64,000 nucleotides of DNA from an uncultured Pseudomonadota bacterium (GCA_903921325.1 CAIXPL010000005.1:52689-116688), one strand, 5' to 3'; counted from the first letter of the stretch, positions 43,103 to 53,014 are shown. Numbers and translations are program-made. Notes: a model not told the origin generated them from the sequence alone.

Positions 43103-43377
43103 CACGGATTGATGCAGTCGACCCCGCCGCCGCACCTGAAGCGCTCAGTGGTGATTTGAGCCCGATTGCAGAGCGGTGGGCGGGTCGACCGACTGCCTCA
43201 TTGAGTGCGCGTCAACTCTCGCGGGGTGCAAACGCACCATGACATTTGATCGCCAGGCTGCAAAGAGCGGAGGGATGGTTTTAATCAGATAGCTGCGAGT
43301 CCGTTGGAATGCGGCCTGGCGCACGCAACGATCAATTGCCGATACAGGCCCTCGCACAGGCACCATGTCACTGGTCT

Positions 43378-43764
43378 CTACCGCTCGATCAACTCGATTT
43401 TGTAGCCGTCGGGGTCTTCCACGAACGCGATCATCGAGGTGCCGCCTTTGACCGGTCCGGGCTCGCGAGTGACACGCCCACCGGCTGCCCGGATCCGATT
43501 GCAGGTGTCAACAACACTCGCGACGGCAAGGGCAATATGGCCGTATGCCGTACCCATTTCATAACGATCGACGCCGTAGTTATAGGTGAGTTCGATCTCG
43601 GCACTGCCGTCGGCATTGCCCGCACCGAACGCGACAAAGGCAAGCGAATACTTCTGGTCGGGGCGATCGGTCCGGCGCAACAAACTCATGCCCATGACCC
43701 GGGTATAGAAATCCACTGAGCGTTCCAGATCACCGACACGCAACATCGTATGCAGAAATTTCAT
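43378..43764 (-). CDS. gloA: Glyoxalase I (lactoylglutathione lyase)
   Basis: A 128-residue VOC protein closely matching bacterial GloA. It starts [31 protein letters not shown], followed by [34 protein letters not shown] and [15 protein letters not shown]. The His near the N-terminus, the Glu of IELTYN, the His of GHIAL and the Glu of IELIER make the metal site. Such enzymes detoxify methylglyoxal with glutathione. It is first or alone; the flavin reductase gene ends upstream at 43772, so the two may be transcribed together. Confidence 0.9.
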   Translation of the reverse strand: MKFLHTMLRVGDLERSVDFYTRVMGMSLLRRTDRPDQKYSLAFVAFGAGNADGSAEIELTYNYGVDRYEMGTAYGHIALAVASVVDTCNRIRAAGGRVTREPGPVKGGTSMIAFVEDPDGYKIELIER

Positions 43765-43771
43765 GGTCGGC

Positions 43772-44410
43772 CTACTCCTTCAGCATGGCGATGCGATCAT
43801 CCTCGAACTTCTGCACCTCAGGGCCATCATAGGGCATGTCGGCGCTAAACGTTTGGAACGCGGCCACGAACTGATTGTTGTAGGGCGCCCCGCAGTAATG
43901 CGCCGGACGCACTTTTTCCCAGATCACAGTGCCATCGGGATGAATGGCGTCGGCGTCGACCGATGCGGCGACCACTTCGCCCACGATCATGACGCGATCG
44001 ATCCACTCCCGCGTCCACACCACGCGACACTCGAAATGCCGTGGGCACTCCGCAATTCTGGGCGGACGCAGCACACGTGCGGCAAGCGCAGTGAGTCCGG
44101 CTTTGGCAAGCTCATCGACCCCCGGGGCAAACGGCAGGCCGACCACCCGCACCTGACCCAGTACGAGGGGATCAAAGGGCGCGAGATTGATGACGAACTC
44201 GCCATTCAAAAGGATGTTGTTATACGTGTCCTTGCCGGGTGACGTGGTGAACGCCACATGCACCGGCTCGTGGGCCACCCGCACGCAGGTGCCATAGGAG
44301 GCCGCATTCACCACACCCCCGCCATCGACCGTGGTGATCATGGCAAGGCATGAGCTGGGTGCGAACAGGCGGTCCCAGTGTTTGGCTGGTACATCGATTT
44401 TGTCTGTCAT
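43772..44410 (-). CDS. Flavin reductase-like FMN-binding protein
   Basis: A 212-residue split-barrel flavoprotein of the flavin reductase family. The FMN-binding pattern is present: [25 protein letters not shown], then [25 protein letters not shown]. An [23 protein letters not shown] strand follows. It could reduce FMN for a monooxygenase or act on its own substrate. A good ribosome site (AGGAGG) precedes the ATG at 44410. The glyoxalase gene is 7 nt downstream on the same strand, so they form a two-gene operon. Confidence 0.85.
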   Translation of the reverse strand: MTDKIDVPAKHWDRLFAPSSCLAMITTVDGGGVVNAASYGTCVRVAHEPVHVAFTTSPGKDTYNNILLNGEFVINLAPFDPLVLGQVRVVGLPFAPGVDELAKAGLTALAARVLRPPRIAECPRHFECRVVWTREWIDRVMIVGEVVAASVDADAIHPDGTVIWEKVRPAHYCGAPYNNQFVAAFQTFSADMPYDGPEVQKFEDDRIAMLKE

Positions 44411-44580
44411 GCCTCCTCCTAGAATTCGTGTTTTACGTTAGGTCGTCTGAGTACGTCACAGCAGATCTCACACAATAACGGTTTGCCTGACCATCGCTCA
44501 ACCAGCCTAACAGACCCAACCCGCATTCAATGCAGCGCCAATTTCGAGGACAATAAGCAAAACAAGGGAGGAGACCCGAA

Positions 44581-45570
44581 ATGAAACACCACCCCATGCC
44601 GCTTTTGCAGCCCTTGGCCATCGCGCTCGCCCTGGGCGCGCTCATGGCCCTTGCTGGCAGCGCGTCCGCCCAGGACTATCCAGCAAAACCCATCCGCTTC
44701 GTTGTACCCGTACCGGCTGGCGCCGGTCCGGATGCCGATGTCCGCCAGATGTCACCGCGCCTCTCAGCGCTGCTCGGCCAACCCGTTGTGATCGAGAATC
44801 GGCCCGGCGCTGCCGGACGGATCGCCACCGAGACGGTGGTGCGTGCGCCGGCCGATGGCTACACCTTCCTGGTGGGCACGCCCACGGCAATCATCACGGG
44901 GCCAATGCTCTATAGCGGTCTTCCCTACGACGCGAAAGCCGATCTTGCTCCGGTCAGCCTCATTTCAACCACCGCATACGCCCTCACGGTAAACGCGTCG
45001 GTTCCTGCCAGAACCGCTGCAGAGTATGTCGCACTCGCACGTTCGGACAAGGCGTGGGCGAATGCCGGTACGCTGGGTGTAGGTGCGGCCACGCATCTGG
45101 CCGGCGAGTGGTTCAGCCACCTGACGAAAGCTGACCTCAAATTCATTCACTACAACACGTCCACGCCTTACAACGATCTCATCTCCGGACAGATCAATGC
45201 CATCTTCGAGGCCGTGCTGCCGGTGTTTGGCAACGTGAAATCAGGGCGTCTGCGGGTTCTTGCGATCTCGGGCAAAGCCCGCTATCCGCAGCTACCCGAT
45301 GTCCCCACTTTTATCGAAGCGGGGTATGCGGCCTACGATCCCCTGGTGTGGATCGGACTCCTTGCCCCGACGGGCACATCACAGGCAATCATCGTCCGTA
45401 TGAGCAGCACCATTGCGCAGGTGGCCCGGACACCGGACATCGTCGCCCAGCGTCGCGATGCCTTCAGCGATTCGGTAGGCAGCACCCCGGCCGAGTTCGG
45501 CACATTTCTGGACGGTGAGCGCGATAAATGGGGTGCGGTCATCCGCCAGGCTGGCGTAAAGATCGAATAG
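44581..45570 (+). CDS. Bug/TctC-family substrate-binding protein
   Basis: A 329-residue Bug protein with a strong ribosome site (GGGAGGAGA) before the ATG. The signal peptide (LAIALALGALMALAGSASA, cut near residue 30) is typical. Then come YPAKPIRFVVPVPAGAGPDADV, ENRPGAAG and ADGYT. The usual VPYKG is replaced by IHYNTSTPYNDLIS, so this is a divergent paralogue in its binding site. It is convergent with the SRPBCC gene. The ligand is unknown. Confidence 0.9.
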   Translation: MKHHPMPLLQPLAIALALGALMALAGSASAQDYPAKPIRFVVPVPAGAGPDADVRQMSPRLSALLGQPVVIENRPGAAGRIATETVVRAPADGYTFLVGTPTAIITGPMLYSGLPYDAKADLAPVSLISTTAYALTVNASVPARTAAEYVALARSDKAWANAGTLGVGAATHLAGEWFSHLTKADLKFIHYNTSTPYNDLISGQINAIFEAVLPVFGNVKSGRLRVLAISGKARYPQLPDVPTFIEAGYAAYDPLVWIGLLAPTGTSQAIIVRMSSTIAQVARTPDIVAQRRDAFSDSVGSTPAEFGTFLDGERDKWGAVIRQAGVKIE

Positions 45571-45622
45571 AACAGGCATGCCGGCCTCTACGAAATGATC
45601 GCGTGATGTCGGCACGCGAATG

Positions 45623-46069
45623 TCAGCGGAACTGGCGGTCCGGCATGCCGATGCGCTCATTCATCCACTTTTGCAGGCTCTGCACGACAAAGAAATTCCA
45701 GCCTGCTTCGCAGCGCTCATAGCATTCGACCTGTGGCACCAGACCCACATGGGTCATTCGAATGCGTGTCTTGTCGCCCTCGCGCCCCGCCTCCCACACC
45801 ACCTGGGTACCGGTCCATTCCGTCTTGTGGGTAAGCCAGGGCAGGTGGCTGCTCACCACCTCCCAGACTATCTTCTCGTTCGACACAAACTCGGTGATTC
45901 TGAAATTGACGACCGTCTCGCCAAAGCGGATGGTGAAGGTGTCACCGAGCGCGTGCGACGCGCCGGTGATGCCCTTTGTCCACCAATCCGACACGGCACA
46001 GATGCGCTCAAGAGCTTCGCCGGGCGCAAGGCTGGTATCAAAGCTCGCGTGATAGTCAACCGCACCCAT
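45623..46069 (-). CDS. SRPBCC-family protein (AHSA1-like)
   Basis: A 148-residue protein of the START/SRPBCC superfamily, AHSA1/polyketide-cyclase-like branch. The fold is indicated by YHASFDTSLAPGEALERICAVSDWWTKGITG, VVNFRITEFVSNEKIVWEV, then TEWTGTQVVWEAGREGDKTRIRMTHVGLVPQVECYERCEAGWNFFVVQSLQKWM. Such proteins form a hydrophobic cavity; activity is unknown. It lies 44 nt downstream of the MFS porter gene on the same strand and may be co-expressed. Confidence 0.83.
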   Translation of the reverse strand: MGAVDYHASFDTSLAPGEALERICAVSDWWTKGITGASHALGDTFTIRFGETVVNFRITEFVSNEKIVWEVVSSHLPWLTHKTEWTGTQVVWEAGREGDKTRIRMTHVGLVPQVECYERCEAGWNFFVVQSLQKWMNERIGMPDRQFR

Positions 46070-46113
46070 TGAGGACTCCGGTTATCGAAAACGCCGGCAG
46101 TTTGAGATGAGAA

Positions 46114-47499
46114 TCATGGTGCCGGCGACAGTTCTTCCAGCACCCGACCGCGCGTTTCAATCGAAAAGAGCGCGCAAATCACCGCACCCAGCAGCGCCGA
46201 TACGCCGAACAGCAGCCACACCGCGTTGATACCCGCACGCGGCAGCATATAGCCAATCAGGGCCGGCGTTACCATCGAAGCGGCGCGCAACCAGGCATTC
46301 GCGATACCCCCACCCAGCGCACGCATATGGTTCGGGTAGTTCTCGGCGGTGAACATGCCCATACCGAGCGCGAGTACCCCAAGGGCGAACGCACTCATCG
46401 AGGCAAGCCACAGCACGGTCTGCGGATCGCTGGTGCCGTCAAACCAGAGATAGAGCAGGGGCAGTGCGCTCAGTACGAATGACACCGTATACAAAGACTT
46501 GCGGCCAGTGACATCGACCAGGCCAACACAGACCAATGTACCCAACATATTGACGAAGGCCACAATCAACCCATAGTTGAGCGACTCGGGCACGCTCAGC
46601 TTGTAGACCGTGCGCGCAATCGTCGGAAACCAGGCGGTAATGCCATAAATGCAGATGTAGGAACAGATCCACAACCCCCACAGCGACAGCGTGCGCTGGC
46701 GGTAGATGCCCTTGAACAGGTCGCCAAAGCGCGAAGTGGCGGTCTGAACGAGTGGCAGATTGGCCGGTAACGGCGGCAGTGGCACGCGTCCGTTGTCCGA
46801 AACAATGGCCTCGATCCGCGACATCGCGGCATCGGCTTCGCTCAGGCGACCGCGGCTGGCCAGCCACCGCGGTGACTCGATCAGTAGCAACCGTGCCGGG
46901 ATGGCGAGCAACGCGGGCACCCCCCCGATGATGAACATCCATTGCCAGCCGAAATTGGGCACCACCCAGCGCGCAACCAGCCCGGTGGCAACAATGCCTA
47001 CCGGGAACAGCACCTGATAGCTCAGTGAGAAGCGACCACGCCCTTGAGCACGCGCAAATTCATTCACGTAGGCGTGCATGATCGGAATTTCACCGCCCAG
47101 GCCCAGGCCCTGAATGAAGCGCAGCACCATCATCGAACCCAGGCTCCAGGCGGCGGCACAGCTGAAACTGCCGAGCGTGAAAATCACGAGCATCCATAAC
47201 ATCACCCGAGTGCGCCCATAGCGCTCAGCAGCCCAGCCCGCCGCGACCGAGCCGATCGCCTGACCAGCATAGCCCGCCGCGATCAACAGACCGATCTGCT
47301 CGGGCCCGAGCTTCCACATCGGAATCAAGGCCGGTAGCACGAACGCGATGGTGAGCGCGTCAAAGCCGTCGAAAAACCATGCCGTCCCGATGATCAGACG
47401 CATCTTGGTGTGCCAACGGCTGACCGGCAGCCGTTCGATGCGGGCCGCAATCTGTTGCGCACTAATGGCCGTCGCCGCAGCCGTTGTCTCCTGCACCAT
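46114..47499 (-). CDS. MFS transporter, aromatic acid:H+ symporter-like
   Basis: A 461-residue MFS porter with 12 predicted spans. Early WFFDGFDALTIAFVLPALI matches the D-G-(F/Y)-D motif of the AAHS group in span 1. The conserved loop 2-3 is GWAAERYGRTRVML, and the matching loop 8-9 is VGLVDVTGRKSLYTV. An insert-rich cytoplasmic loop (SPRWLASRGRLSEADAAMSRIEAIV) follows span 6. It probably imports an aromatic or hydroxy acid with protons. The FAH, HyuB and HyuA genes lie upstream in transcription on the same strand, so it likely brings their substrate. Confidence 0.88.
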   Translation of the reverse strand: MVQETTAAATAISAQQIAARIERLPVSRWHTKMRLIIGTAWFFDGFDALTIAFVLPALIPMWKLGPEQIGLLIAAGYAGQAIGSVAAGWAAERYGRTRVMLWMLVIFTLGSFSCAAAWSLGSMMVLRFIQGLGLGGEIPIMHAYVNEFARAQGRGRFSLSYQVLFPVGIVATGLVARWVVPNFGWQWMFIIGGVPALLAIPARLLLIESPRWLASRGRLSEADAAMSRIEAIVSDNGRVPLPPLPANLPLVQTATSRFGDLFKGIYRQRTLSLWGLWICSYICIYGITAWFPTIARTVYKLSVPESLNYGLIVAFVNMLGTLVCVGLVDVTGRKSLYTVSFVLSALPLLYLWFDGTSDPQTVLWLASMSAFALGVLALGMGMFTAENYPNHMRALGGGIANAWLRAASMVTPALIGYMLPRAGINAVWLLFGVSALLGAVICALFSIETRGRVLEELSPAP

Positions 47500-47567
47500 G
47501 ATGCCCCCCTTGCTCGATTCGTTATTGTTGGAATTGCGCCTTCACGAAATTCCGTCGGTGCAACAGA

Positions 47568-48524
47568 TTAACTCGCCACGACCCGATTGGACAGCGTGCC
47601 AATGCCAGCCACACGTACAGCGACCACATCCCCCGCGCGCATGAACACCTTCGGGTTGCGCCCGTAGCCGACACCGCTGGGAGACCCGGTGGTAATGATG
47701 TCACCGGGCAGAAAGCGGTAGAAACGCGAATAGTACTCAATCAATTGCGGCAGGCTGAACACCAGATCGTCGGTGCAGGCCGATTGCATGAGTTGGCCAT
47801 TCAATGTCGTCGTGATATTGACCTTCCCGGGGTCGGCAATTTCATCGGCGGTGGCGATCACCGGGCCAAGTGGACAGAAAGTTGGAAACTGCTTGCCAAG
47901 CAGATTGTGCTCCCAGGCATGGATCGGACCCATCACACCCTGCGCCTGGAAAATCGGCGCTACCCAGTCGCGCGCCGACACGTCGTTGATCAGGGTATAG
48001 CCGGCAATGTATTGAAGGGCATCGTCTGCGCTGACGTTGTGGCATTCGCGTCCGAATACCGCGCTGAATTCACCTTCCCAATCGACCATATCAGGACATG
48101 CTGGCGGCAATATGATCGGGTCGGCCGGTCCGATGATGGCCGCACTGGATTTCACAAACGAGACTGGGCGATCGGGTGCCGGCGTGTTCATCTCTTTGAG
48201 ATGTTCGTGATAATTCATGCCACCGGCGAGCACCATGCCTGGGTCTTCAATCGGCGCACGCAAACGCACCTGATCCAGCCGTAGCAGCGCGCCGGATTCG
48301 CGCAGTTGATGAGCGATGCTGCCGCGTCCTTCCAGGGCCTGATCGCGCAAGTCGCGCACCCGATCGAGCGCGATCGCCCCCGCGGCAAGCAATCCCCTGA
48401 TGGTTGGCGGCACCGAGCGTGCATCGGGCATGAACTGGCCGGCCGCGCTCAGATCGAGCACCTCATCGCCCGCAATCACCCCCGGGTGCGCATGGCCGTT
48501 TGTCTCGATGGTTACCAGATGCAT
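47568..48524 (-). CDS. Fumarylacetoacetate-hydrolase-family enzyme
   Basis: A 318-residue FAH-superfamily protein. Its metal-binding core reads DMVDWEGEFSAVFGREC, then YTLINDVSARDW, and PGDIITTGSPSGVGYG near the C-terminus. An N-terminal extra domain (MHLVTIETNGHAHPGVIAGDEVLDLSAAG) is typical of the longer branch. It catalyses C-C bond hydrolysis or hydration of a beta-keto acid. It lies 56 nt after HyuB and 68 nt before the MFS porter, making a four-gene unit with HyuA. Confidence 0.88.
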   Translation of the reverse strand: MHLVTIETNGHAHPGVIAGDEVLDLSAAGQFMPDARSVPPTIRGLLAAGAIALDRVRDLRDQALEGRGSIAHQLRESGALLRLDQVRLRAPIEDPGMVLAGGMNYHEHLKEMNTPAPDRPVSFVKSSAAIIGPADPIILPPACPDMVDWEGEFSAVFGRECHNVSADDALQYIAGYTLINDVSARDWVAPIFQAQGVMGPIHAWEHNLLGKQFPTFCPLGPVIATADEIADPGKVNITTTLNGQLMQSACTDDLVFSLPQLIEYYSRFYRFLPGDIITTGSPSGVGYGRNPKVFMRAGDVVAVRVAGIGTLSNRVVAS

Positions 48525-48580
48525 GACGTTGATTCCTTTCTTGACAATGCAGTCAGGCCTGCTCGCCTGACCGGTTTGAG

Positions 48581-50416
48581 TTATTTGCTTACGGGTGAAT
48601 TACCCACCGACCTGTTGCTGTCCTCCGATCTGTTGCGCTCGCCCGACGGGTTGCAGGCCAGTTGCGCGCGCAACGCAGCGCTGGCCGCTTCATCAATTAC
48701 CAGTGTGCGCTCATCGAGCACCACGCCATAGTCGCGCTCGGCGGCCTGCACACTGACATAGCCATTGAGAACATCCTCGCGCACCCGAGCAGCCGGCCGC
48801 TCCCACGGCGGGCCGAAGCCACCGCCCCCAGCCGTCAACAAGTGCTCTGCGTCACCTGCACGAAACGTAAGGTCATTGCATTTGAGCGGTAGTGACCCGT
48901 GCTCGAATTCACCCGGACGTTCACGCCACGTTTCAGTGATGGCACCGCAAGCGCCACCGGCCAGGCCCCAGGGTGCATCACCGGTGCGTTCATATTGCGC
49001 CTGATAACTGCACTCGGACAGGGCCCGCTGCACCGTATAGACACCCAGGCCGCCGCGCTGGCGCCCTGCCCCGGCTGAGTCAGCGCGCAATTCGAAGCGC
49101 TCGACGCGCAGCGGGAACAACGTTTCGCGCATCTCGACGGGCATCAGCCGCACATCGCCCTGGACGACTGAGACGATGGCGCTCTGACCGTCGGCAGCCG
49201 CGGTGGCACCCCATGCCCCGGCATACGGAATAAAGGTCTGAAAGCGCTGCCCGCTGGCAGGATGAACGCCGGCGAAGGTCGCCGAGCCAATATTGTCGGA
49301 GTGGCCGGCTGTCACACCATCGGGTATGGCCGGGTGCAGCGCCCGCAGCACCAGGTCGATGGTGGAGATGATCGGCATGTTGTACCACGCCATGGGTGCG
49401 CGCGAGTCGGCGCTGAGCACCGTGCCCTCGGGACAGCGCACCTGCAAATTCCGAAAGTCACCCGCACTTGCAGCAAGCGCCGGGGTGGTCAGATACTTGA
49501 ACGCGATCCGGGCCACCACTTCGGCCGAGCGCGAATTATAGGGACCGGCCACCTGCGGCGAGGTGCCACCGAAGTCCATGGTCATATCCGATCCGCACAC
49601 TTCAATACGCACCGCCAGGGGCACCGGCACCCCCGCATGCACACCGTCATTGTCGAGCGCGCAGTGGGCCTCGTAGATGCCATCCGGAATCGCGGCGACG
49701 GCGCTTCGAGCGATCGCCTCGCGTTCATCCCAGATGCGCCCGATGCAATCGAACACCACTGTGCGGCCATAGCGCGCCACCAGTTCAAGCAGCCGACGCT
49801 CACCCAGACGGCAGGCCGAGATCTGCGCGCGCATGTCACCCAGCACCAGATCAGGAAACCGCGAATTGCGTTCAATAAATCGGATGATGCCGGGGTCAGG
49901 CACGCCAGCCCGATACACACGCAGGCTGGGTAGCTGCCAGCCTTCGGCTTGAATGTCACGGGCATCGACCGACATCGATCCGCTCACCTTGCCCCCGACA
50001 TCGATCCAGTGCGAGCGCACCGCGGCAAAGGCAATCAGCTCGCCATCGAGCACGATGGGCGCGTAGGCGGCCATATTGTTCAGATGCTGGCCGTTGGTTG
50101 CGCTGTCATTCGAGAGCACGATATCCCCGCTCGCAAAATCGCCGCGATACAGCGCGAGCCCGGCGCGTATCGTCCCATCCAGATCGGCGACAAACGCCGG
50201 TGCGGCATACGGGGCCTGCATGATCGAGGCACCGCTTGCATCGTGCAGACCTACCGAGAAATCCTTGATCTCTGCGGCGATCGGGCTATAGGCCGTGCGC
50301 ACCATGTTGTCGGTCATCTCGCGGACCGTGGCAAGCAGGCTGTTGCGCACCACCTCGAGGGTGATCGGGTCAATGGTCATGGCCCCTTTTGCTGTCATGT
50401 CTGTCTTGGCTGTCAT
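48581..50416 (-). CDS. Hydantoinase B/oxoprolinase-family protein
   Basis: A 611-residue HyuB-type subunit. From the ATG at 50416 the leader MTAKTDMTAKGAM holds three possible starts; the family begins near TIDPITLEVVRNSLL. Clear landmarks are DFSVGLHDASGASIMQAPYAAPAF, DIVLSNDSATNGQHLNN, GKVSGSMSVDARDIQAEGWQL and GGGGFGPPWERPAARVREDVLNGYVS. The B subunit works with HyuA in ATP-dependent ring opening or carboxylation. The start overlaps the HyuA stop by 4 nt, which supports the long form. Substrate unknown. Confidence 0.92.
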   Translation of the reverse strand: MTAKTDMTAKGAMTIDPITLEVVRNSLLATVREMTDNMVRTAYSPIAAEIKDFSVGLHDASGASIMQAPYAAPAFVADLDGTIRAGLALYRGDFASGDIVLSNDSATNGQHLNNMAAYAPIVLDGELIAFAAVRSHWIDVGGKVSGSMSVDARDIQAEGWQLPSLRVYRAGVPDPGIIRFIERNSRFPDLVLGDMRAQISACRLGERRLLELVARYGRTVVFDCIGRIWDEREAIARSAVAAIPDGIYEAHCALDNDGVHAGVPVPLAVRIEVCGSDMTMDFGGTSPQVAGPYNSRSAEVVARIAFKYLTTPALAASAGDFRNLQVRCPEGTVLSADSRAPMAWYNMPIISTIDLVLRALHPAIPDGVTAGHSDNIGSATFAGVHPASGQRFQTFIPYAGAWGATAAADGQSAIVSVVQGDVRLMPVEMRETLFPLRVERFELRADSAGAGRQRGGLGVYTVQRALSECSYQAQYERTGDAPWGLAGGACGAITETWRERPGEFEHGSLPLKCNDLTFRAGDAEHLLTAGGGGFGPPWERPAARVREDVLNGYVSVQAAERDYGVVLDERTLVIDEAASAALRAQLACNPSGERNRSEDSNRSVGNSPVSK

Positions 50417-52602
50417 GGTGAGACCACCGCCAGCGGTGCGACCTGCACGACAATGCTGCCATCGGACCTCACTAGAGCCGTGTCATCCGCATCGAGCAGC
50501 AGTGTCGCGACGTCCTCTTCGATCAGGGCTGGCCCGGCGATGTGATCACCGGCGGCAAGGGCCTCACGCCGATAGATCCGGCAAGGCACCCTGCCCGCGG
50601 CACCGACGTGTACATCGCGCCAAGCATAGGCAGGGGGCGCCCCGACGCGTGCGGCCAGTTGCGGCAGATGCGGCTTTGGACGGCGTCCGAGCGCACGCAC
50701 GCGCACGTTGATGATACGCAGCGGCAGGCCCGGAAACGCATGCCCAAAACGCTCCTCGTAGAGGCGGTCAAAGCGCTCGCGCAATTGCAGCGCGTTGCAG
50801 TCCCGTATGGCCGGTGTGGTTGCCGGAGCACTCACCGCTGAGGTTGCTCTCACACTCGAGGTCGTCGCTGTCGCCGCCTCTATCTTGGTCGATTCCGCGA
50901 CGCCCTCAGCGTGTGTGCCCACCGGAACCGGCAAGGTCCAGTGCTGTCCGGCGTAGCACAGGTCGAGGAATCCGCTACAACTCAGCGCATCGGGATTCGC
51001 CCCTGCTTCGGTGAGGAGTGCGGCGCCCTCAGCGCTCAACTGGGCCAGTAGCGCATCGATACGTTCGAAACGCCCATTCAGTGGCTGAGCACAGGTCCGC
51101 ACCAGATCATGGCGCAGATCGGCAAGCAACATGCCCAGTGCCGAAAAACAGGCGGGCATCGGCGGCACGATGACGCGCGGTATGCCAATGTCGCGCGCAA
51201 TGGCGGCGGCATGCAGTGGCCCACCACCACCGAACGCGACCAAAGCGGTATCGCGAGGATCGATCCCCTTTTCGATGGTGATGCCACGCACCGCCAATGC
51301 CATGTTTGAATTGGCAATCGTGACAATGCCTGCGGCCGCCTGCTCGATGCTCAAGCCCAGTGGTTGCGCGATTCGGCTGTCAATCGCACGTGCCGCCGCC
51401 TCAATGTCGAGGCGGATCTCGCCGCCCAGGTAGTGCGCGGCGTTGAGTCGTCCAAGCACCGCATTCGCATCCGTTACGGTCGGCTCGGTGCCGCCCGCCC
51501 CGACACAGGCCGGACCGGGTTCGGAACCCGCACTGCGCGGTCCGACCTTGAGGGCTCCCGTTGCATCCAGCCAGGCCATGCTGCCACCGCCCGTGCCCAC
51601 CTCGATCACTTCAATCGTGGGCACCTGCAGCGGGTAGCCATTGGCATAGCCGTTCACATAGTAGACATCGACCAGCCGCGGTTCGCCCTGCTCGATCAGG
51701 GCCGCCTTGGCAGTGGTGCCGCCCATATCAAAACCGACCACCCGGTGCTCGCCCATCGCCGCGGCCAGCTGACCGGCACCGATCATACCGGCGACCGGTC
51801 CGGATTCAACCATGGCGACCGGCAGCCGTTTGCCATGCTGTGCCGCCATGACCCCGCCGTTGGACCGCATCAGATAGAGCCGACCGGTAAATCCGGCTGC
51901 ACCCATGGACTGTTCGAGCCGCTCGACATAGCGGCTCACGCGCGGACCAACAAATGCATTGAGCGTGGTAGTCGAGGTGCGCTCGAATTCGCGCCATTCG
52001 CAGGCGGTCTCATTGGAGGTGCAGATGTATAGATCGGGGAGCGCTGTGGCGAGCAGGCGTGCTGCCGCCTGTTCATGCTCAGCATTGGCATAGGCGTGCA
52101 GGAAGCAGATGGCAATGGCCTCGATGCCCTCGCGGCGCACTGCCTCGACGAGTGACGCGATATCGGCGGCATCGAGCGGCGTCACGACCGAGCCGTCCGC
52201 TGCGACGCGCTCGGTCACCTCGAAACGCAAATGCCGAGGCACAAACGGCGGCGGGCTGCGATAGAACAGGTTGTAGTTCTCAGGCCGATTGCTGCGGCCA
52301 ATTTCCAGCACATCGCGAAACCCGCGCGTGGTCACCAGAGCCGTTTTGGCACCGGAGCGTTCGATGAGCGCGTTGATGACCACCGTCGAGCCATGGAACA
52401 GCGTGTCGACATCGGTCAGTGCAAGACCGGATTTGGCAACACAGTCAGCGATGCCAGCACTCAATTCGCGTGGCGTGCTGCGTGCCTTGGCGTAGGCGAT
52501 GCGTCCGGAGGCCGGCTCAAAGGTGACCAGATCGGTGAATGTTCCACCGATATCCACCCCGATCAGATGACGACCCGTTGCAAGCGCCTGCTGATCGGCC
52601 AT
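50413..52602 (-). CDS. Hydantoinase A/oxoprolinase-family protein
   Basis: A 729-residue HyuA-type subunit. The N-terminal ASKHA signature is HLIGVDIGGTFTDLVTFEP; a second is GFDMGGTTAKAALIEQGEP, and GGGGPLHAAAIARDIGIP marks the C-terminal nucleotide-binding part. This is complete, unlike the partial HyuA at the left edge. A region of low complexity (VAESTKIEAATATTSSVRATSAVSAPATT) interrupts the C-terminal third. It pairs with HyuB through a 4-nt overlap. It is the first gene of the HyuA-HyuB-FAH-MFS operon. Confidence 0.92.
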   Translation of the reverse strand: MADQQALATGRHLIGVDIGGTFTDLVTFEPASGRIAYAKARSTPRELSAGIADCVAKSGLALTDVDTLFHGSTVVINALIERSGAKTALVTTRGFRDVLEIGRSNRPENYNLFYRSPPPFVPRHLRFEVTERVAADGSVVTPLDAADIASLVEAVRREGIEAIAICFLHAYANAEHEQAAARLLATALPDLYICTSNETACEWREFERTSTTTLNAFVGPRVSRYVERLEQSMGAAGFTGRLYLMRSNGGVMAAQHGKRLPVAMVESGPVAGMIGAGQLAAAMGEHRVVGFDMGGTTAKAALIEQGEPRLVDVYYVNGYANGYPLQVPTIEVIEVGTGGGSMAWLDATGALKVGPRSAGSEPGPACVGAGGTEPTVTDANAVLGRLNAAHYLGGEIRLDIEAAARAIDSRIAQPLGLSIEQAAAGIVTIANSNMALAVRGITIEKGIDPRDTALVAFGGGGPLHAAAIARDIGIPRVIVPPMPACFSALGMLLADLRHDLVRTCAQPLNGRFERIDALLAQLSAEGAALLTEAGANPDALSCSGFLDLCYAGQHWTLPVPVGTHAEGVAESTKIEAATATTSSVRATSAVSAPATTPAIRDCNALQLRERFDRLYEERFGHAFPGLPLRIINVRVRALGRRPKPHLPQLAARVGAPPAYAWRDVHVGAAGRVPCRIYRREALAAGDHIAGPALIEEDVATLLLDADDTALVRSDGSIVVQVAPLAVVSP

Positions 52603-53014
52603 TCTCCGTGTCTCCCCGCATGAAAGCTATCTGCGCTGCATTCTAGCTTTATCTGGTTACGCGGGTAGAAAAGGGAACGCTTACCAACAACGGTACAGGC
52701 GCTCTGCCAGCGTTACCGCCTTCCGTTCACCGGCAAGGTCACTCAATCACCGGTAGACGAGCCCTAAATTTCCTCAATCGTGCGAGCAGTTCGGATTGCA
52801 CGGGCAAATTGGCACTTTCGAACACACCCTGCCGAGATGACGATGTCCAGGTCATGGTCAATCAGCAGCACGTCTATGTCGGCCATAGGTTCAGTGATCG
52901 ACTCACCGTTCTGGATGCCACCGACCCGCGCAAACGTATCAGGGCTAACCCGCGCGGCAAGGAATTCAAGACGACGTCACAGCGCCAGCGATCACCGGGC
53001 AATCGCAGCGCACG
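52603..53014. other. 412-bp intergenic region with a gene remnant
   Basis: This stretch lies between the HyuA start (minus) and the stop of the OmpA gene (minus). It should hold the HyuA promoter near its left side. The only interpretable content is a beta-propeller remnant at 52836-52955; nothing else was recognised. Confidence 0.5.
52836..52955 (+). pseudogene. Remnant of an LVIVD-repeat beta-propeller protein
   Basis: About 40 codons read DDVQVMVNQQHVYVGHRFSD then RLTVLDATDPRKR, the pattern (V.v..n.hvYVgH.fSdG.TVLDvsDPR.P) of LVIVD-repeat propeller proteins. There is no start codon with a ribosome site, no other blade follows, and the frame soon runs into non-coding sequence antisense to the OmpA gene. 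It appears to be what is left of a deleted gene, or of a single exported protein that once lay next to HyuA. The identification is moderate. Confidence 0.4.

Noticed and set aside
43145..43366. 73-codon minus-strand frame between MBL and glyoxalase genes
   Set aside because: No family resemblance and no plausible start; treated as intergenic.
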